Assembly (NCBI GenBank): GCA_947166205.1
Contig: CAMVDI010000013.1
Span: forward strand, 1 to 18,225
DNA: 18,225 nt
Reading direction: 5' to 3'
From: an uncultured Clostridia bacterium
Lineage (GTDB): Bacteria; Bacillota_A; Clostridia; Christensenellales; Aristaeellaceae
Shown here: positions 1-9,100 of the stretch, piece by piece
How positions within the stretch are numbered: position 1 is the stretch's first letter
How the letters are laid out: every line of letters begins with the position of its first letter
Program-made: the position numbers and the translations under genes
Notes under the pieces: model-generated
What the model was told of the DNA's origin: nothing
The model's database searches: none
What the model saw: only the letters and a program-made list of their open reading frames with translations

Positions 1-1
1 G

Positions 2-1141
2 GTGAGCGGCATGGTGACCGGCGAGAGCGCGGATCTGCTGACTGTGAACATGAGCAGGCAGATCGGCGAGAACGCCGGAACCTACGCGATTACCGCGGCC
101 GGAGAAGCGGAGCAGGGGAACTACCTGGTGACCTATGCGCCGGCGGAGATGACCATAGCGCCCAAGGCCGTGACCGTGACGGCGGAGAACCGCACCAAGA
201 TCTACGGCAATGAGGACGAGACGCTGACGGCGGCCGTGACCGGCCTGGTCGGCACCGATACCCTGAACTACACGCTGGCCCGGGCGGAGGGCGAGAACGT
301 CGGCGAGTACGCGATCAGCGTGACGCCGGGTACGAACCCGAACTACACGGTGACCGCGGTGAACGGAGTCTACGGAATCACGCCGAAGGCCGTGACCGTA
401 ACCGCCAGGAACGCCGGCAAGACGGCCGGAGAGGACGATCCCGCGCTGACGGCGGAGGTGGACGGACTGGTCGGAACTGACACCATTGCGTACACCTTGA
501 CGCGCGGGACTGGCGAGGAAGCCGGAACCTATCCGATCCGCGCCAACGGCGAAGCGGCCCAGGGCAACTACACGGTTACCTATGTGGCCGGAACCTTCAC
601 CATCACGGCGGCGGAAGTTCCCGTGATCCCGACCTACAGCCTGATCATCCATTATCTGGCGGACGGGCAGAGCGTGGCGGCCGACTTCCACAAGACCTAT
701 CAGGAAGGCGCGGCCTACAATGTAACGTCGCCCGCGGTGACCGGATACAACCCGGACCAGGCGGCTGTGAGCGGCACGATCACGGAGGATCTTGAACTTG
801 AAGTGCACTACTCGCGGCAGGACGCGGTTCTGACCATCCAGTATCTGACGCTGGACGGAACCAGGCTGGCCGAGGATCAGGTTGTGACCATGAAGTTCGG
901 CGACACCTACCGGTATGAAGCTCCCGCCTTCGAGAACTACGAGACGAAGACCGAGTTTGTCGAAGGAACGATGACACGCGCTTCCATGGAGATCATCATC
1001 CAGTATCTGCCGATTTCGGAAAAGGACGGAACGCAGAGCAGGATCAACGTGAACGGAACGAGCTACATCGTCATCAACGAAGTCATGACTCCCCTGGGCC
1101 TCGGAGAAGTCTTCCGCGGAACCGGTGAGACCATGGAATAA
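2..1141 (+). CDS. C-terminal part of a secreted MBG/MucBP-repeat surface protein (5' partial)
   Basis: The frame is open at the left edge. The GTG at position 2 has no visible ribosome binding site, so the gene very probably starts outside the window. Visible residues 1-52 are the end of one MBG-type beta repeat. Residues 53-130 and 131-207 are two further repeats, each opening with P-K-A-V-T-V-T-A and closing with a G-x-Y-x-I-T strand. Residues 212-275 and 278-340 are two MucBP-like repeats, with I-I-H-Y-L-A-D-G and I-Q-Y-L-T-L-D-G openings and a closing V-H-Y or I-Q-Y strand. MBG and MucBP are known as extracellular repeat modules of Gram-positive adhesins. The protein ends in a short tail (residues 347-379) carrying Y-I-V-I-x4-T-P-L-G, with no LPXTG and no membrane segment. 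That tail matches the end of the giant protein at 3147-15980. I infer a surface adhesin or stalk; its N-terminal ligand-binding part is not in view. Confidence 0.88.
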   Translation: MSGMVTGESADLLTVNMSRQIGENAGTYAITAAGEAEQGNYLVTYAPAEMTIAPKAVTVTAENRTKIYGNEDETLTAAVTGLVGTDTLNYTLARAEGENVGEYAISVTPGTNPNYTVTAVNGVYGITPKAVTVTARNAGKTAGEDDPALTAEVDGLVGTDTIAYTLTRGTGEEAGTYPIRANGEAAQGNYTVTYVAGTFTITAAEVPVIPTYSLIIHYLADGQSVAADFHKTYQEGAAYNVTSPAVTGYNPDQAAVSGTITEDLELEVHYSRQDAVLTIQYLTLDGTRLAEDQVVTMKFGDTYRYEAPAFENYETKTEFVEGTMTRASMEIIIQYLPISEKDGTQSRINVNGTSYIVINEVMTPLGLGEVFRGTGETME

Positions 1142-1164
1142 ACCGACAACAAATTACAAACCAT

Positions 1165-1203
1165 CTTTCAGAAGCGGGGAGAGGTTCTCCCTGCTCCTGA
1201 AAG
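1165..1203 (+). terminator. Hairpin A downstream of the MBG/MucBP gene
   Basis: Arms at 1165-1182 and 1186-1203 form an 18-bp stem around a 3-nt centre, with one A-C mismatch and one G-U pair. It lies 24 bases after the stop codon. There is no U-tract after it on the plus strand, whereas the minus-strand side is T-rich. It may act with hairpin B as a bidirectional transcription stop or as an RNA 3'-end stabiliser. Confidence 0.45.
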
Positions 1204-1206
1204 AGA

Positions 1207-1251
1207 ACCGGAAACGGGGCTCCGCAATTTGCGGAGCCCCGTTTCCGGTTG
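1207..1251 (+). terminator. Strong intrinsic-type hairpin B (22-bp perfect inverted repeat)
   Basis: Positions 1207-1228 and 1230-1251 are perfect reverse complements. A realistic fold is a 20-bp stem with the loop AATTT at 1227-1231. The upper stem is GC-rich (CGGGGCTCCGC). The following bases GTGTTCC are only mildly T-rich. Its place between the upstream stop codon and the next promoter supports a terminator role. Confidence 0.65.
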
Positions 1252-1303
1252 TGTTCCGTCCACTTTGAGGCGGCCATCAGGAGAATCAGGAACAGAAACG
1301 CGC

Positions 1304-1332
1304 TTGACGGGCGCGGAACCGAGTGTTATGAT
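1304..1332 (+). promoter_or_regulatory. Sigma-A-like promoter for the PPK2 gene
   Basis: A -35 box TTGACG (1304-1309) is separated by 17 bp from a -10 box TATGAT (1327-1332). Each box differs from consensus by one base. The predicted start near 1339 leaves a leader of about 40 nt before the ATG at 1379. This makes the phosphotransferase a separate transcription unit from the surface-protein gene upstream. Confidence 0.65.
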
Positions 1333-1378
1333 CGGCTTAACGACATGGGAAACTGAATATTGACAGGAGGCCTGAGGA

Positions 1379-2866
1379 ATGCTGAAGGATTTTGAGAAGA
1401 GCGAGCCGGAGGACAAGAAGGAACTGAGCCGGGAGATCAAGGCGCTCCGGGAGCAGCTGAGCGCGCAGCAGCAGCGGATGCGGGACAGGAAGCTGCCTGT
1501 GCTTGTGCTGATCGAGGGCTGGGCCGCGGCGGGGAAGGGCAGCCTGATCAAGGAGCTGATCAGCGAGATGGATCCCCGCTTCTACAACGTGGTCTCCCCG
1601 GCGATCATTCCGGAAAGCGAAGCGCGCTATCCGTTCCTGTATCCTTACGCGACGGAGATTCCGGAGAACGGAAAGGTCGTATTCCTGGATTCCGGATGGA
1701 TGGAGAGCGCGGTCCGGAAGCAGCTGCGGCGGGAAATCAGCAAGGAGGAATTCACCCGGCGGGTCCGGTCCGTCAATGAGTTTGAACGCCAGCTGCGCGA
1801 CGGGGGATACCTGGTGCTGAAGATGTTCCTGCACATCGACCGGAAGGAACAGTTTGAGCGGCTGCAGGCGCTGAGCGCGGACGCGAACACGGATTGGCGC
1901 GTGACGGAGGACGACCTCTGGCAGCACAGGGAATACAAGCAGTTCGTCAGGGCCTATGACGAATTCATGGAGGAGACCGGGACCATCCCGTGGCATGTGC
2001 TGGACGGAAAACGCAGGAAGACGGCGGTCCGGGACGCGCTGAAGCTGCTGGTGGGCGAGATCGAGGCCTCGCTGGAGAGCGAGAGATACGTGGGCGATCC
2101 CTTCGAGGAGGAGTTCCCGCTGATCAGCATGCCGAAGCTGAAGGACGTGGATCTGAAGGTCTCCATCAGCGACGAGGACTACAAGAAGCAGCTGAAGAAG
2201 CTGCAGGCGCGCCTGAGCGAGCTGCACAACATGATTTACCGGAGAAAGATCCCGGTCATCATCTGCTATGAGGGCTGGGACGCGGCCGGCAAGGGCGGAA
2301 ACATCCGCCGGGTGGCTTATCCCCTGGATCCCAGAGGGTTCGACGTGAAGCCCATCGCTTCGCCGGAGCCCCACGAACTGAACCGCCAGTTCCTCTGGAG
2401 ATTCTGGACCCGGCTGCCCAGGAGCGGGCATATCTGCATCTTTGACCGGACCTGGTACGGCCGGGTGATGGTGGAGCGGCTGGAGGGCTTCTGCACGGAG
2501 AAGGACTGGAAGCGGGCCTATAACGAGATGAATGAATTTGAGCGCCAGCTGACGGACTGGGGCGCCGTGGTGCTGAAATTCTGGATCCATATCGATCAGG
2601 AGACCCAGCTGGCGCGGTTTACCGACCGGCAGAACACCCCTGAAAAGCAGTGGAAGATCACGGAGGAGGACTGGCGGAACCGGGAGAAGTGGCCCCAGTA
2701 CGAGGTCGCGGTGGACGAAATGCTGCAGAAGACCAGCACCGAATTCGCCCCGTGGCACATCATCGAGTCCAATGACAAGAAGTACGCCAGAATCAAGGCG
2801 TTGAAGATCATCGTTGACGCGCTGGAAAAAGCCTGCGACAGGCATTTTGAGAACCTCTTTGAATAA
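1379..2866 (+). CDS. pap: Polyphosphate:AMP phosphotransferase (two-domain PPK2 family)
   Basis: The protein has 495 residues, the usual size of two-domain PPK2 enzymes. That family moves phosphate from polyphosphate to AMP to give ADP in the cytoplasm. The C-terminal domain (about 265-495) has an intact Walker A E-G-W-D-A-A-G-K-G at 298-306, an Arg-rich lid region at about 310-347, and a Walker B I-F-D-R-T-W-Y-G-R at 354-362. The N-terminal domain (about 15-235) keeps the fold signature but is degenerate. Its Walker A is E-G-W-A-A-A-G-K-G at 46-54, with Ala49 in place of Asp. Its Walker B is F-L-D-S-G-W at 102-107, lacking the D-R-x-W-Y motif. Catalysis is therefore probably C-terminal. The start is fixed by AGGAGG at 1365-1370, 8 nt before the ATG. 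It has its own promoter at 1304-1332. Family assignment is secure; AMP as acceptor is inferred from the two-domain architecture. Confidence 0.95.
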   Translation: MLKDFEKSEPEDKKELSREIKALREQLSAQQQRMRDRKLPVLVLIEGWAAAGKGSLIKELISEMDPRFYNVVSPAIIPESEARYPFLYPYATEIPENGKVVFLDSGWMESAVRKQLRREISKEEFTRRVRSVNEFERQLRDGGYLVLKMFLHIDRKEQFERLQALSADANTDWRVTEDDLWQHREYKQFVRAYDEFMEETGTIPWHVLDGKRRKTAVRDALKLLVGEIEASLESERYVGDPFEEEFPLISMPKLKDVDLKVSISDEDYKKQLKKLQARLSELHNMIYRRKIPVIICYEGWDAAGKGGNIRRVAYPLDPRGFDVKPIASPEPHELNRQFLWRFWTRLPRSGHICIFDRTWYGRVMVERLEGFCTEKDWKRAYNEMNEFERQLTDWGAVVLKFWIHIDQETQLARFTDRQNTPEKQWKITEEDWRNREKWPQYEVAVDEMLQKTSTEFAPWHIIESNDKKYARIKALKIIVDALEKACDRHFENLFE

Positions 2867-2887
2867 GCGCCCATGAGAAAAGAGGGA

Positions 2888-2910
2888 GGGGCGGAGCGTT
2901 CTCCGGCCCC
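2888..2910. terminator. Short GC-rich hairpin after the PPK2 gene
   Basis: Arms GGGGCGGAG (2888-2896) and CTCCGGCCCC (2901-2910) pair around the loop CGTT, with one bulged C. It lies 21 bases past the stop codon. No U-tract follows on the plus strand, while the minus-strand exit is pyrimidine-rich (CCCTCTTTTCTC). It is a weak or factor-assisted terminator candidate. The larger inverted repeat at 2991-3049 may be the main stop. Confidence 0.35.
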
Positions 2911-2990
2911 ATAACAGACCGGATTATACATGGATGTTCCGCCTGTTGACAGGAAATCATACAAAGCACAGAAAAACAAACTACATTCTG

Positions 2991-3049
2991 AAGGTTTTCC
3001 GGACGGAATCCGCCCCCCCATGAGGCTGATAAACCGTCCGGAAAACCTT
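2991..3049 (+). repeat. 16-bp perfect inverted repeat in the leader region of the giant gene
   Basis: AAGGTTTTCCGGACGG (2991-3006) is the exact reverse complement of 3034-3049. The 27-nt loop contains a run of seven Cs (3013-3019). The right arm runs into CTTTACTTTTCC, so the structure could end transcription arriving from the PPK2 gene. The right arm also overlaps the first two bases of the candidate -35 box at 3048-3053, which gives it a possible regulatory role. The remainder of the intergenic region (2911-2990) has a perfect TTGACA at 2946-2951 without a convincing -10, and nothing else I can assign. Confidence 0.6.
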
Positions 3050-3076
3050 TACTTTTCCATGCTTTTCTGATAAAAT
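3048..3076 (+). promoter_or_regulatory. Candidate sigma-A promoter for the giant surface-protein gene
   Basis: TTTACT (3048-3053) and TAAAAT (3071-3076) are separated by 17 bp. The -10 matches five of six consensus bases and the -35 four of six. The predicted start near 3083 coincides with the palindrome at 3084-3100. The leader to the ATG at 3147 would be about 65 nt. The weak -35 overlaps the inverted-repeat arm. Confidence 0.5.
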
Positions 3077-3083
3077 GAGGACG

Positions 3084-3100
3084 GTATACGAGACGTATAC
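3084..3100. promoter_or_regulatory. Palindromic operator candidate GTATACG-N3-CGTATAC
   Basis: A perfect 7+7 bp dyad with a 3-bp spacer sits immediately downstream of the proposed -10 box, about where transcription would start. Dyads in this position are typical of dimeric repressor sites. No regulator gene is in the window to pair with it. Confidence 0.45.
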
Positions 3101-3146
3101 ATACGAGCTTTGCTGACCTCTGTGCGCTGATAAGGAGGACACCCCC

Positions 3147-6100
3147 ATGTCGGAGACCTGGAAGAAGAGACTTTTCGCGTTGGTGCTTGCTCTGACCATG
3201 ATCATGAGCGATGTTCCGCACATGCCGTGGCAGGAGGGAGGCGCGCTGGCCGGGGATGTTCCCGCGGAGGAATCCGTCGGGGACAGCTTTGACGTGGGAC
3301 AGCCTTCCGACGGCGAAGGGACTGTGTCCGACGCTCCCGGGGAGGGAGAAGGGGAGAACGCAGGGCAGGAACAGCAGCCTTCTTCGGACGCGCAGCCGCC
3401 GGAGCCCGCGAGCGTCCAGGAGCCTGCGCCTGCGGCAGCGCCGGAGCAGGTCCAGGAAGCTGCCCCGCAGGAAGATACGGCCCAGGGGGATGCTCCTCAG
3501 GAGAACAGTCCGCAGCAGCAGGATGCCGGGAAACAGGACGCGGGCCAGGGCGGCAACGAAAATGACGAGGCCGGCCAGAGCCAGGGCGGCAACAGCGCAG
3601 GCAGCCAGGATCAGGGCGGAGACAACGGAAACAACCAGGGACAGGACGATAACGGAAACGAAGGAGACAACCAGGGCCAGGGCGGGAACGGCGGAGCCAA
3701 CCAGGACGCACAGGGCGGAAACGACGGAGACAGCCAGGGCCAGGACGATAACGGAAACGACGGAGACGGACAGGGAAATAACAGCGGAGCCAACCAGGAC
3801 GCACAGGGTGGAACCGACGAAGCCGGTCAGGGCCAGGGCGGCAACGATGATGCCGGCCAGGACCAGGGCGGAAAAGAAGGAGAAGCTGATCCCGGAGCAA
3901 ACCCGGATCAGGTTCAGCAGGACATCGCGGACGCGGAGATGAAGGTCGGCGAGACAAAGACGGTCCGGCTGACGGCGGAAGGCGTCGTGATCCGGTTGGT
4001 TTCCGACCGCAGCGAAGACGTGGTGCTGACCACCTCGGGCGTCAGCGCTTCCGTGGATATCGCGGATGAGGAAGACCCGGAGCATAAGGAGCATACCGAG
4101 CCGAAGGACGGAGAGCTGAAGGTTTCCTTCCACGCCGGCTACAACGCCAGCTATCTGATGAGCTTCAAACTGGCCGGCGGAGCGGGTGAAGGGGATCTGA
4201 CCGTTCAGGTTCTGAAAGAAGAAAAAGAGAATACGCCGGATTCTGGAAACACCGGGACTGCGACGGATGATGCCGGCGCGGAAGGCGGCCAGACCGGGGA
4301 TCAGGGAACCGGCGACGGAGAACCGAAGGTCGGGGAGGCCGGTTCTGACGAAGAACAGACCAAAGTCGGGGGCGACCAGCAGCCCGGAACCTCTTCGGAT
4401 GAGGAAGGCAAAGAAGGGCAGCCCGGAACTCCCGCGGATGGGGACGAAGAAGGCGGGCAGCCCGGAGCAGCGGAGGGCGGCCTTGACGGAGAAGATACGG
4501 AAGACGGTTCCGGGACGGAAGAGAAGACCGTTTTCGAAGCGGAAGAGCTGACGGTCAAGAGTTACGAACCCGAAAAGGCGGACGCGCTGGCCGTGCTGAT
4601 CGGCGTGAAGGAAGCGCCTGCCGGCGGAAAAAGGCTGATGAAGGCCGCGAAGCCGGCATCAGAGGGATCCGAAGAAGGCGACAAGGTGCGGGAGACCGGT
4701 TACGCCGCCTTCGACATCAGCCCGAAGGACGGGGAAGAGATCCCGGAAGGGAAGGAGATTTCCCTGACGGTTCTGCTGGATGAGCCCATTGCACTGCCTC
4801 AGAAGGACGGCATGAGCATCACCGGAGTGACCTGCGAACTCTATCACATCACAGACGAAGAAAAGGGCACCTTCGAACAGGTCACGGATCTGGAACCCGT
4901 GATCGGGGAAGGGGCGATCAGAGGATTCAGCTTCACCACCGGCGGATGCTCCCCCTATGTGCTGAAATACACGGTGGATTTCCACTACAACGGCGTGGAC
5001 TACTCCATCCCCGGAGAAAGCCAGATTCTGCTGTCCGAGCTGATCGGCCTGCTGGATATCCGGAACAACGGGGAGCCGCTGAGCGTCGCCGAGGTCGCCT
5101 CCGTGGAATTTACGGACGAGCACCTGGTTACCGTACAGCAGGTCAGCGGGCTGATCAGCTGCAACGAGCGGAAGGATATCAATGTGGGCGAAAAGGACTT
5201 CCTGCTGACCAGCAAGGAAGCCTTCACCAGCGAAGAGAAGCTGACGATCACCCTCGTGAACGGTGAAACGATTACCGTCGGCGTGACGGACGAGCAGACG
5301 GGGGATCTGATTTACAAGATCGGCGGTGTGGATACCCTGAAGGTTTCGACGATTCTCCGGAGCCTTGGGCAGGAAGACGCGATCATCCAAAGAGGAAAGC
5401 TGTACGACTACTACTATTATCTGTATGTCGAAATTGATAATGAGAGCGGTGAGACTACAGCTGATTATGCCGGCGGTTATGATCCGGATAACTGGTATGA
5501 TATCACCCTGGAGAATCTTTTCGATATTCCCTATCGGGGATACAGAAAAATGTATATCTGTCAGTACTGCGATTCTGACGGAGACGGGACATACGAATAT
5601 GAATGGGTTACCTTCAGCAACGGAAAACAAGTTATCTGGCTGTATCAGGATGTTGAGCCTCCGAAGAATATGGAGGACGGGGTTTTCGTTTACCGGGTCT
5701 CGAGGGACGGAACGACAGCTGAGATCATCTCTCTCTCGGAGGGGTACAACGGAGACGGGAACATTACGGTTCCCGGCACGGCGGAACTGGAAATCAACGG
5801 AGAAAAGAAGACTGTCAAGGTTACAGGCATTCTGAAGAACGCCTTCAAAGACGATTCCCGTATCAAAACCATTTCTTTCGCCAATGAGGATCCGATCAGC
5901 CTGGCTGATGATTCGGTTTCAAACGTCCCGAACCTGACTGGCATTTCAGGCAGCGGCCCTGTGATTCTATCCTCCGCTTCGATCCGGAACAACGATCAGC
6001 TGGAATCCGTCGAGATCCGGGTTAATGGCAGCTTCAATGGAATCCGCAGCTGCAAGGCCCTGAAAACCCTCAAAATCACGGATATTGACCGAACAAACTC

Positions 6101-9100
6101 CAATTATATCAGTTCTTCCACCTTCTATGGCTGCGGCGCGCTGGAGCACCTGGAGATTGACAGCTGCATCAACTGGATTTACGGGGATATTCTGTCCGCC
6201 CATCCCGCGCTGGAAACGCTGATCGTCAGTTCCACAAGCGGAATGATCGTGGAAGAAGGCTGTCTGAGCAAAAGCAACTCGATCAAAAGGATCGAGCTCA
6301 GCAATGTCAGAGCCCTTCAGGATCATGCTTTCTCGAACGATACAGCCCTGGAGAAGCTGGAGATCGGCGGTACGGATCAGCTGACTGTCTACGGAAATCC
6401 ATTCGAGGGATGCACCGCGCTGACGGTTCCGGTCACGACCCGGCCTCAGAAGGTCTATGCGGATTCGTCCTCCTACTATACGATCTCCGGGACGGAGACG
6501 GGACTGCCCATGGGTACGAAGCTGGTCTGGGAAGCCGCGGATGAGCCTGAGGCTTCCGTGAAGGCCGGCCTGCTGGCGAAGGCGCAGGAGGAGCTGAAAA
6601 CCGAACATGTGCTGCTCACCTTCGCGAAGCTTTCGCTGAGAACTCCGGACGGATCCGCGCTGGTTCAGAGCGAAGATGCCGCTGTCAGCAACAATTCCGG
6701 ATTCGATGTAAGCTCCGCGAAACTGGCCGCCGGGGGTGCGTCCATCGTCTATCTGCTCTCCGGAGACGAAGCGGAAGAAACGGACGCCGTGAAGGTCGGC
6801 CAGGTCAGCGATGACGGAAGAACCATCTCCACGCTTGAGATGTACTCCGCAAAACAGGGGACATATGCCTTCGCTTACCAGGACAACGCCTCCCGCCTGC
6901 GGGACAACACATTCTACTATGACGCGGACGAAGAAGGAAACCTGACGATCACCGGACTCTACGACACGGAAGCCACGGAGATCACGATTGTTTCTGACCC
7001 TGTGATCGTTGCCAACGGCGAGGAAGACGTCACCTACAAGGTCACTGCCGTCGGCGGGAAGGTCTTCCAGGACAACAGGAAGATCCAGAAAGTCATTTTT
7101 GACAACAAGGATCCGATTTCCGTCGGGGAACGCGCGTTCGAAAAGATGTCCGAACTGAAGAGCGTTGAGCTGAACGGAGCAGGACTGGTTTCCATAGACG
7201 GTGAATACGCATTCAGCGAATGCTTCAAGCTGGAGACGGTTACCGGCCCGGGATCCATCACCTTCAACGCCTGGTTTACCCTGAACCGCTGCGGCGCTCT
7301 CCGGGTCCTTTCTGTGGGAAAAATCGGAAAAATCTGCAGGAACACCTTCCATTATTACAAGGGATGGGAGAAGGTCTACCTGGAGAAGATCGAAGCCGAT
7401 GAGATCGAAAACATTGAATATGAAGCCGTGAACCACTGCGTGCCCGAGAACGGGACGCTGCTGATCCACAGCCGGAACACGGTTCCCGCCGTGACCTACG
7501 GTTCCATCGCCGACAGCGTGCCCGGAGGGACGATCACGCTGCAGTGCGACAAGGCCCTGCCGTTCAGCATGGCCGGCGGAGTCTACGCAAACTGCGGAAG
7601 CGCGGCTGTGACCATGGACAATACGGATCCGGTCAGCTTTGAGAAGAAAGCATATCAGAACCTGACGAATCTGGTGTCCGTGTCGATCAACGGGCCGGTG
7701 AGCCGGATCGGAGAGGGCGCCTTCCGGGGATGCGGAAATCTGACCTCCTTCAGCATCGGCGGAACGGCGACGGATACAACGGTCATTGAACAGGACGCCT
7801 TCCAGGATTGCGGGAAGCTTGCTCCCATCCACAGCGCCGCGAAGGTCAGCTTTGAGAACGCCGCAGGGAAATTTGAAAAGGAACCCGGCGATATGGCGCC
7901 CGTCTGGCTCTCGGCAGTCCGGATCGATGCCGTTCCCGCCCTGCAGAGCTCGATCCCCGAGGACTTTGAAGCGGAATACTACGATCTCTGCCTGACAGAC
8001 GCTGCCGGGAACCCGGCGGAAGCCGCCGGGAAGGTGACCTGGTACAAGACCATCAGCTGGGCGAATGCCCCAACCGCAACTCCCAGCGTCAGGCTGTTCC
8101 ACCTGAAGGACGGGGAGGAAACGGAAGAAATAAATGTTTCCTTTACTTTCGATGAAACCAGCAGGACGGTTTCCGAACTGGTTTTCACGTCAGAAAGCTT
8201 TTCTTCCTTCGCGCTCGCCTACAACAATCCCAGATATCACGATGATACCTTCTATTATGATCTGACCGCGGAGGACGGCACCTTTACGGCGGTCATCAGC
8301 GGGGTATACAACGCTGAGACGGCCGAGGTGACCATCGGCAGCGCCACCGATAACGAGGACAAGTATCAGATTACCGGCATCAAGGCAGGGGCTCTGAAAG
8401 AGAACGGGACAATTGAAAAAATCGTCTTCAATACGGATCAGGCCTTTGACGCCGCGGAGAGCGCCTTTGAGGGCATGACCGGGCTCACCGCTGTTGAATT
8501 CAAGGGAGAAGGAACGGTTACCCTCGGCAAGGCCGCATTCAAGGACTGCCCGAAGCTGGAAACGGCGGGGAGCAGTATGGTAGAGGGGAACGTGATCTTC
8601 GCGGGCGAAGGCATCTTCCAGGGATGCGCCGCTCTGCGGACGGTTTCCGTCGGAAAGATCGGCAGGATCTCCGGAAGGGCTTTCCTGGAAAACGATGCCC
8701 TTGTTTCCGTCCGGGCGGGAGAGATCGGTGAGATCGGGACGCGGGCTTTCAAGGACTGCAAGGCACTGACCGAGGTCATCGTTTCCGGAGACGTGGGGAC
8801 GATCGAAGCATATGCCGTTGACGGCTGTACCGCGCTCGAGAGGGTGATCGTGCTGGGCAAGGCCGGAGATATCCGGAGCTACGCTTTCTATTCCTATTCT
8901 TATGGGGCGGTTCCCCTGGACAACATCCGCGTGGCGGCGTTCAACGAGATCGGGACCCTGGGCGGCTTCGCCTTCAGCAGCGGCGCCCTCGGACAGGATG
9001 ACGCGCTGCTCTATATCGGAAATGTCTCCGGGAGCCTTTCCAAGCGCCCCTTCGGAAACGACAGCAAGGCTACAGCCTGGTTCAATATGACCTGGGAAGA

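Noticed and set aside
1337..2845. A 502-codon minus-strand frame opposite the PPK2 gene
   Set aside because: The plus-strand frame has intact Walker motifs, a promoter and a ribosome binding site; the antisense frame has none of these.
2946..2951. A perfect TTGACA box as a promoter for the giant gene
   Set aside because: No acceptable -10 box occurs 16-18 bp downstream (the sequence there is CAGAAA-like). The pair at 3048-3076 is better placed.
3540..3876. CRISPR-like array
   Set aside because: The repeats are in-frame, imperfect and directly adjacent, without unique spacers, and they encode a low-complexity peptide.
2808..4133. A 441-codon minus-strand frame encoding a hydrophobic, apparently multi-membrane-span protein
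   Set aside because: The hydrophobic runs are the reverse complement of the Q/G/N/D-rich tandem repeats of the giant gene. The frame also overlaps the PPK2 3' end and the regulatory region.
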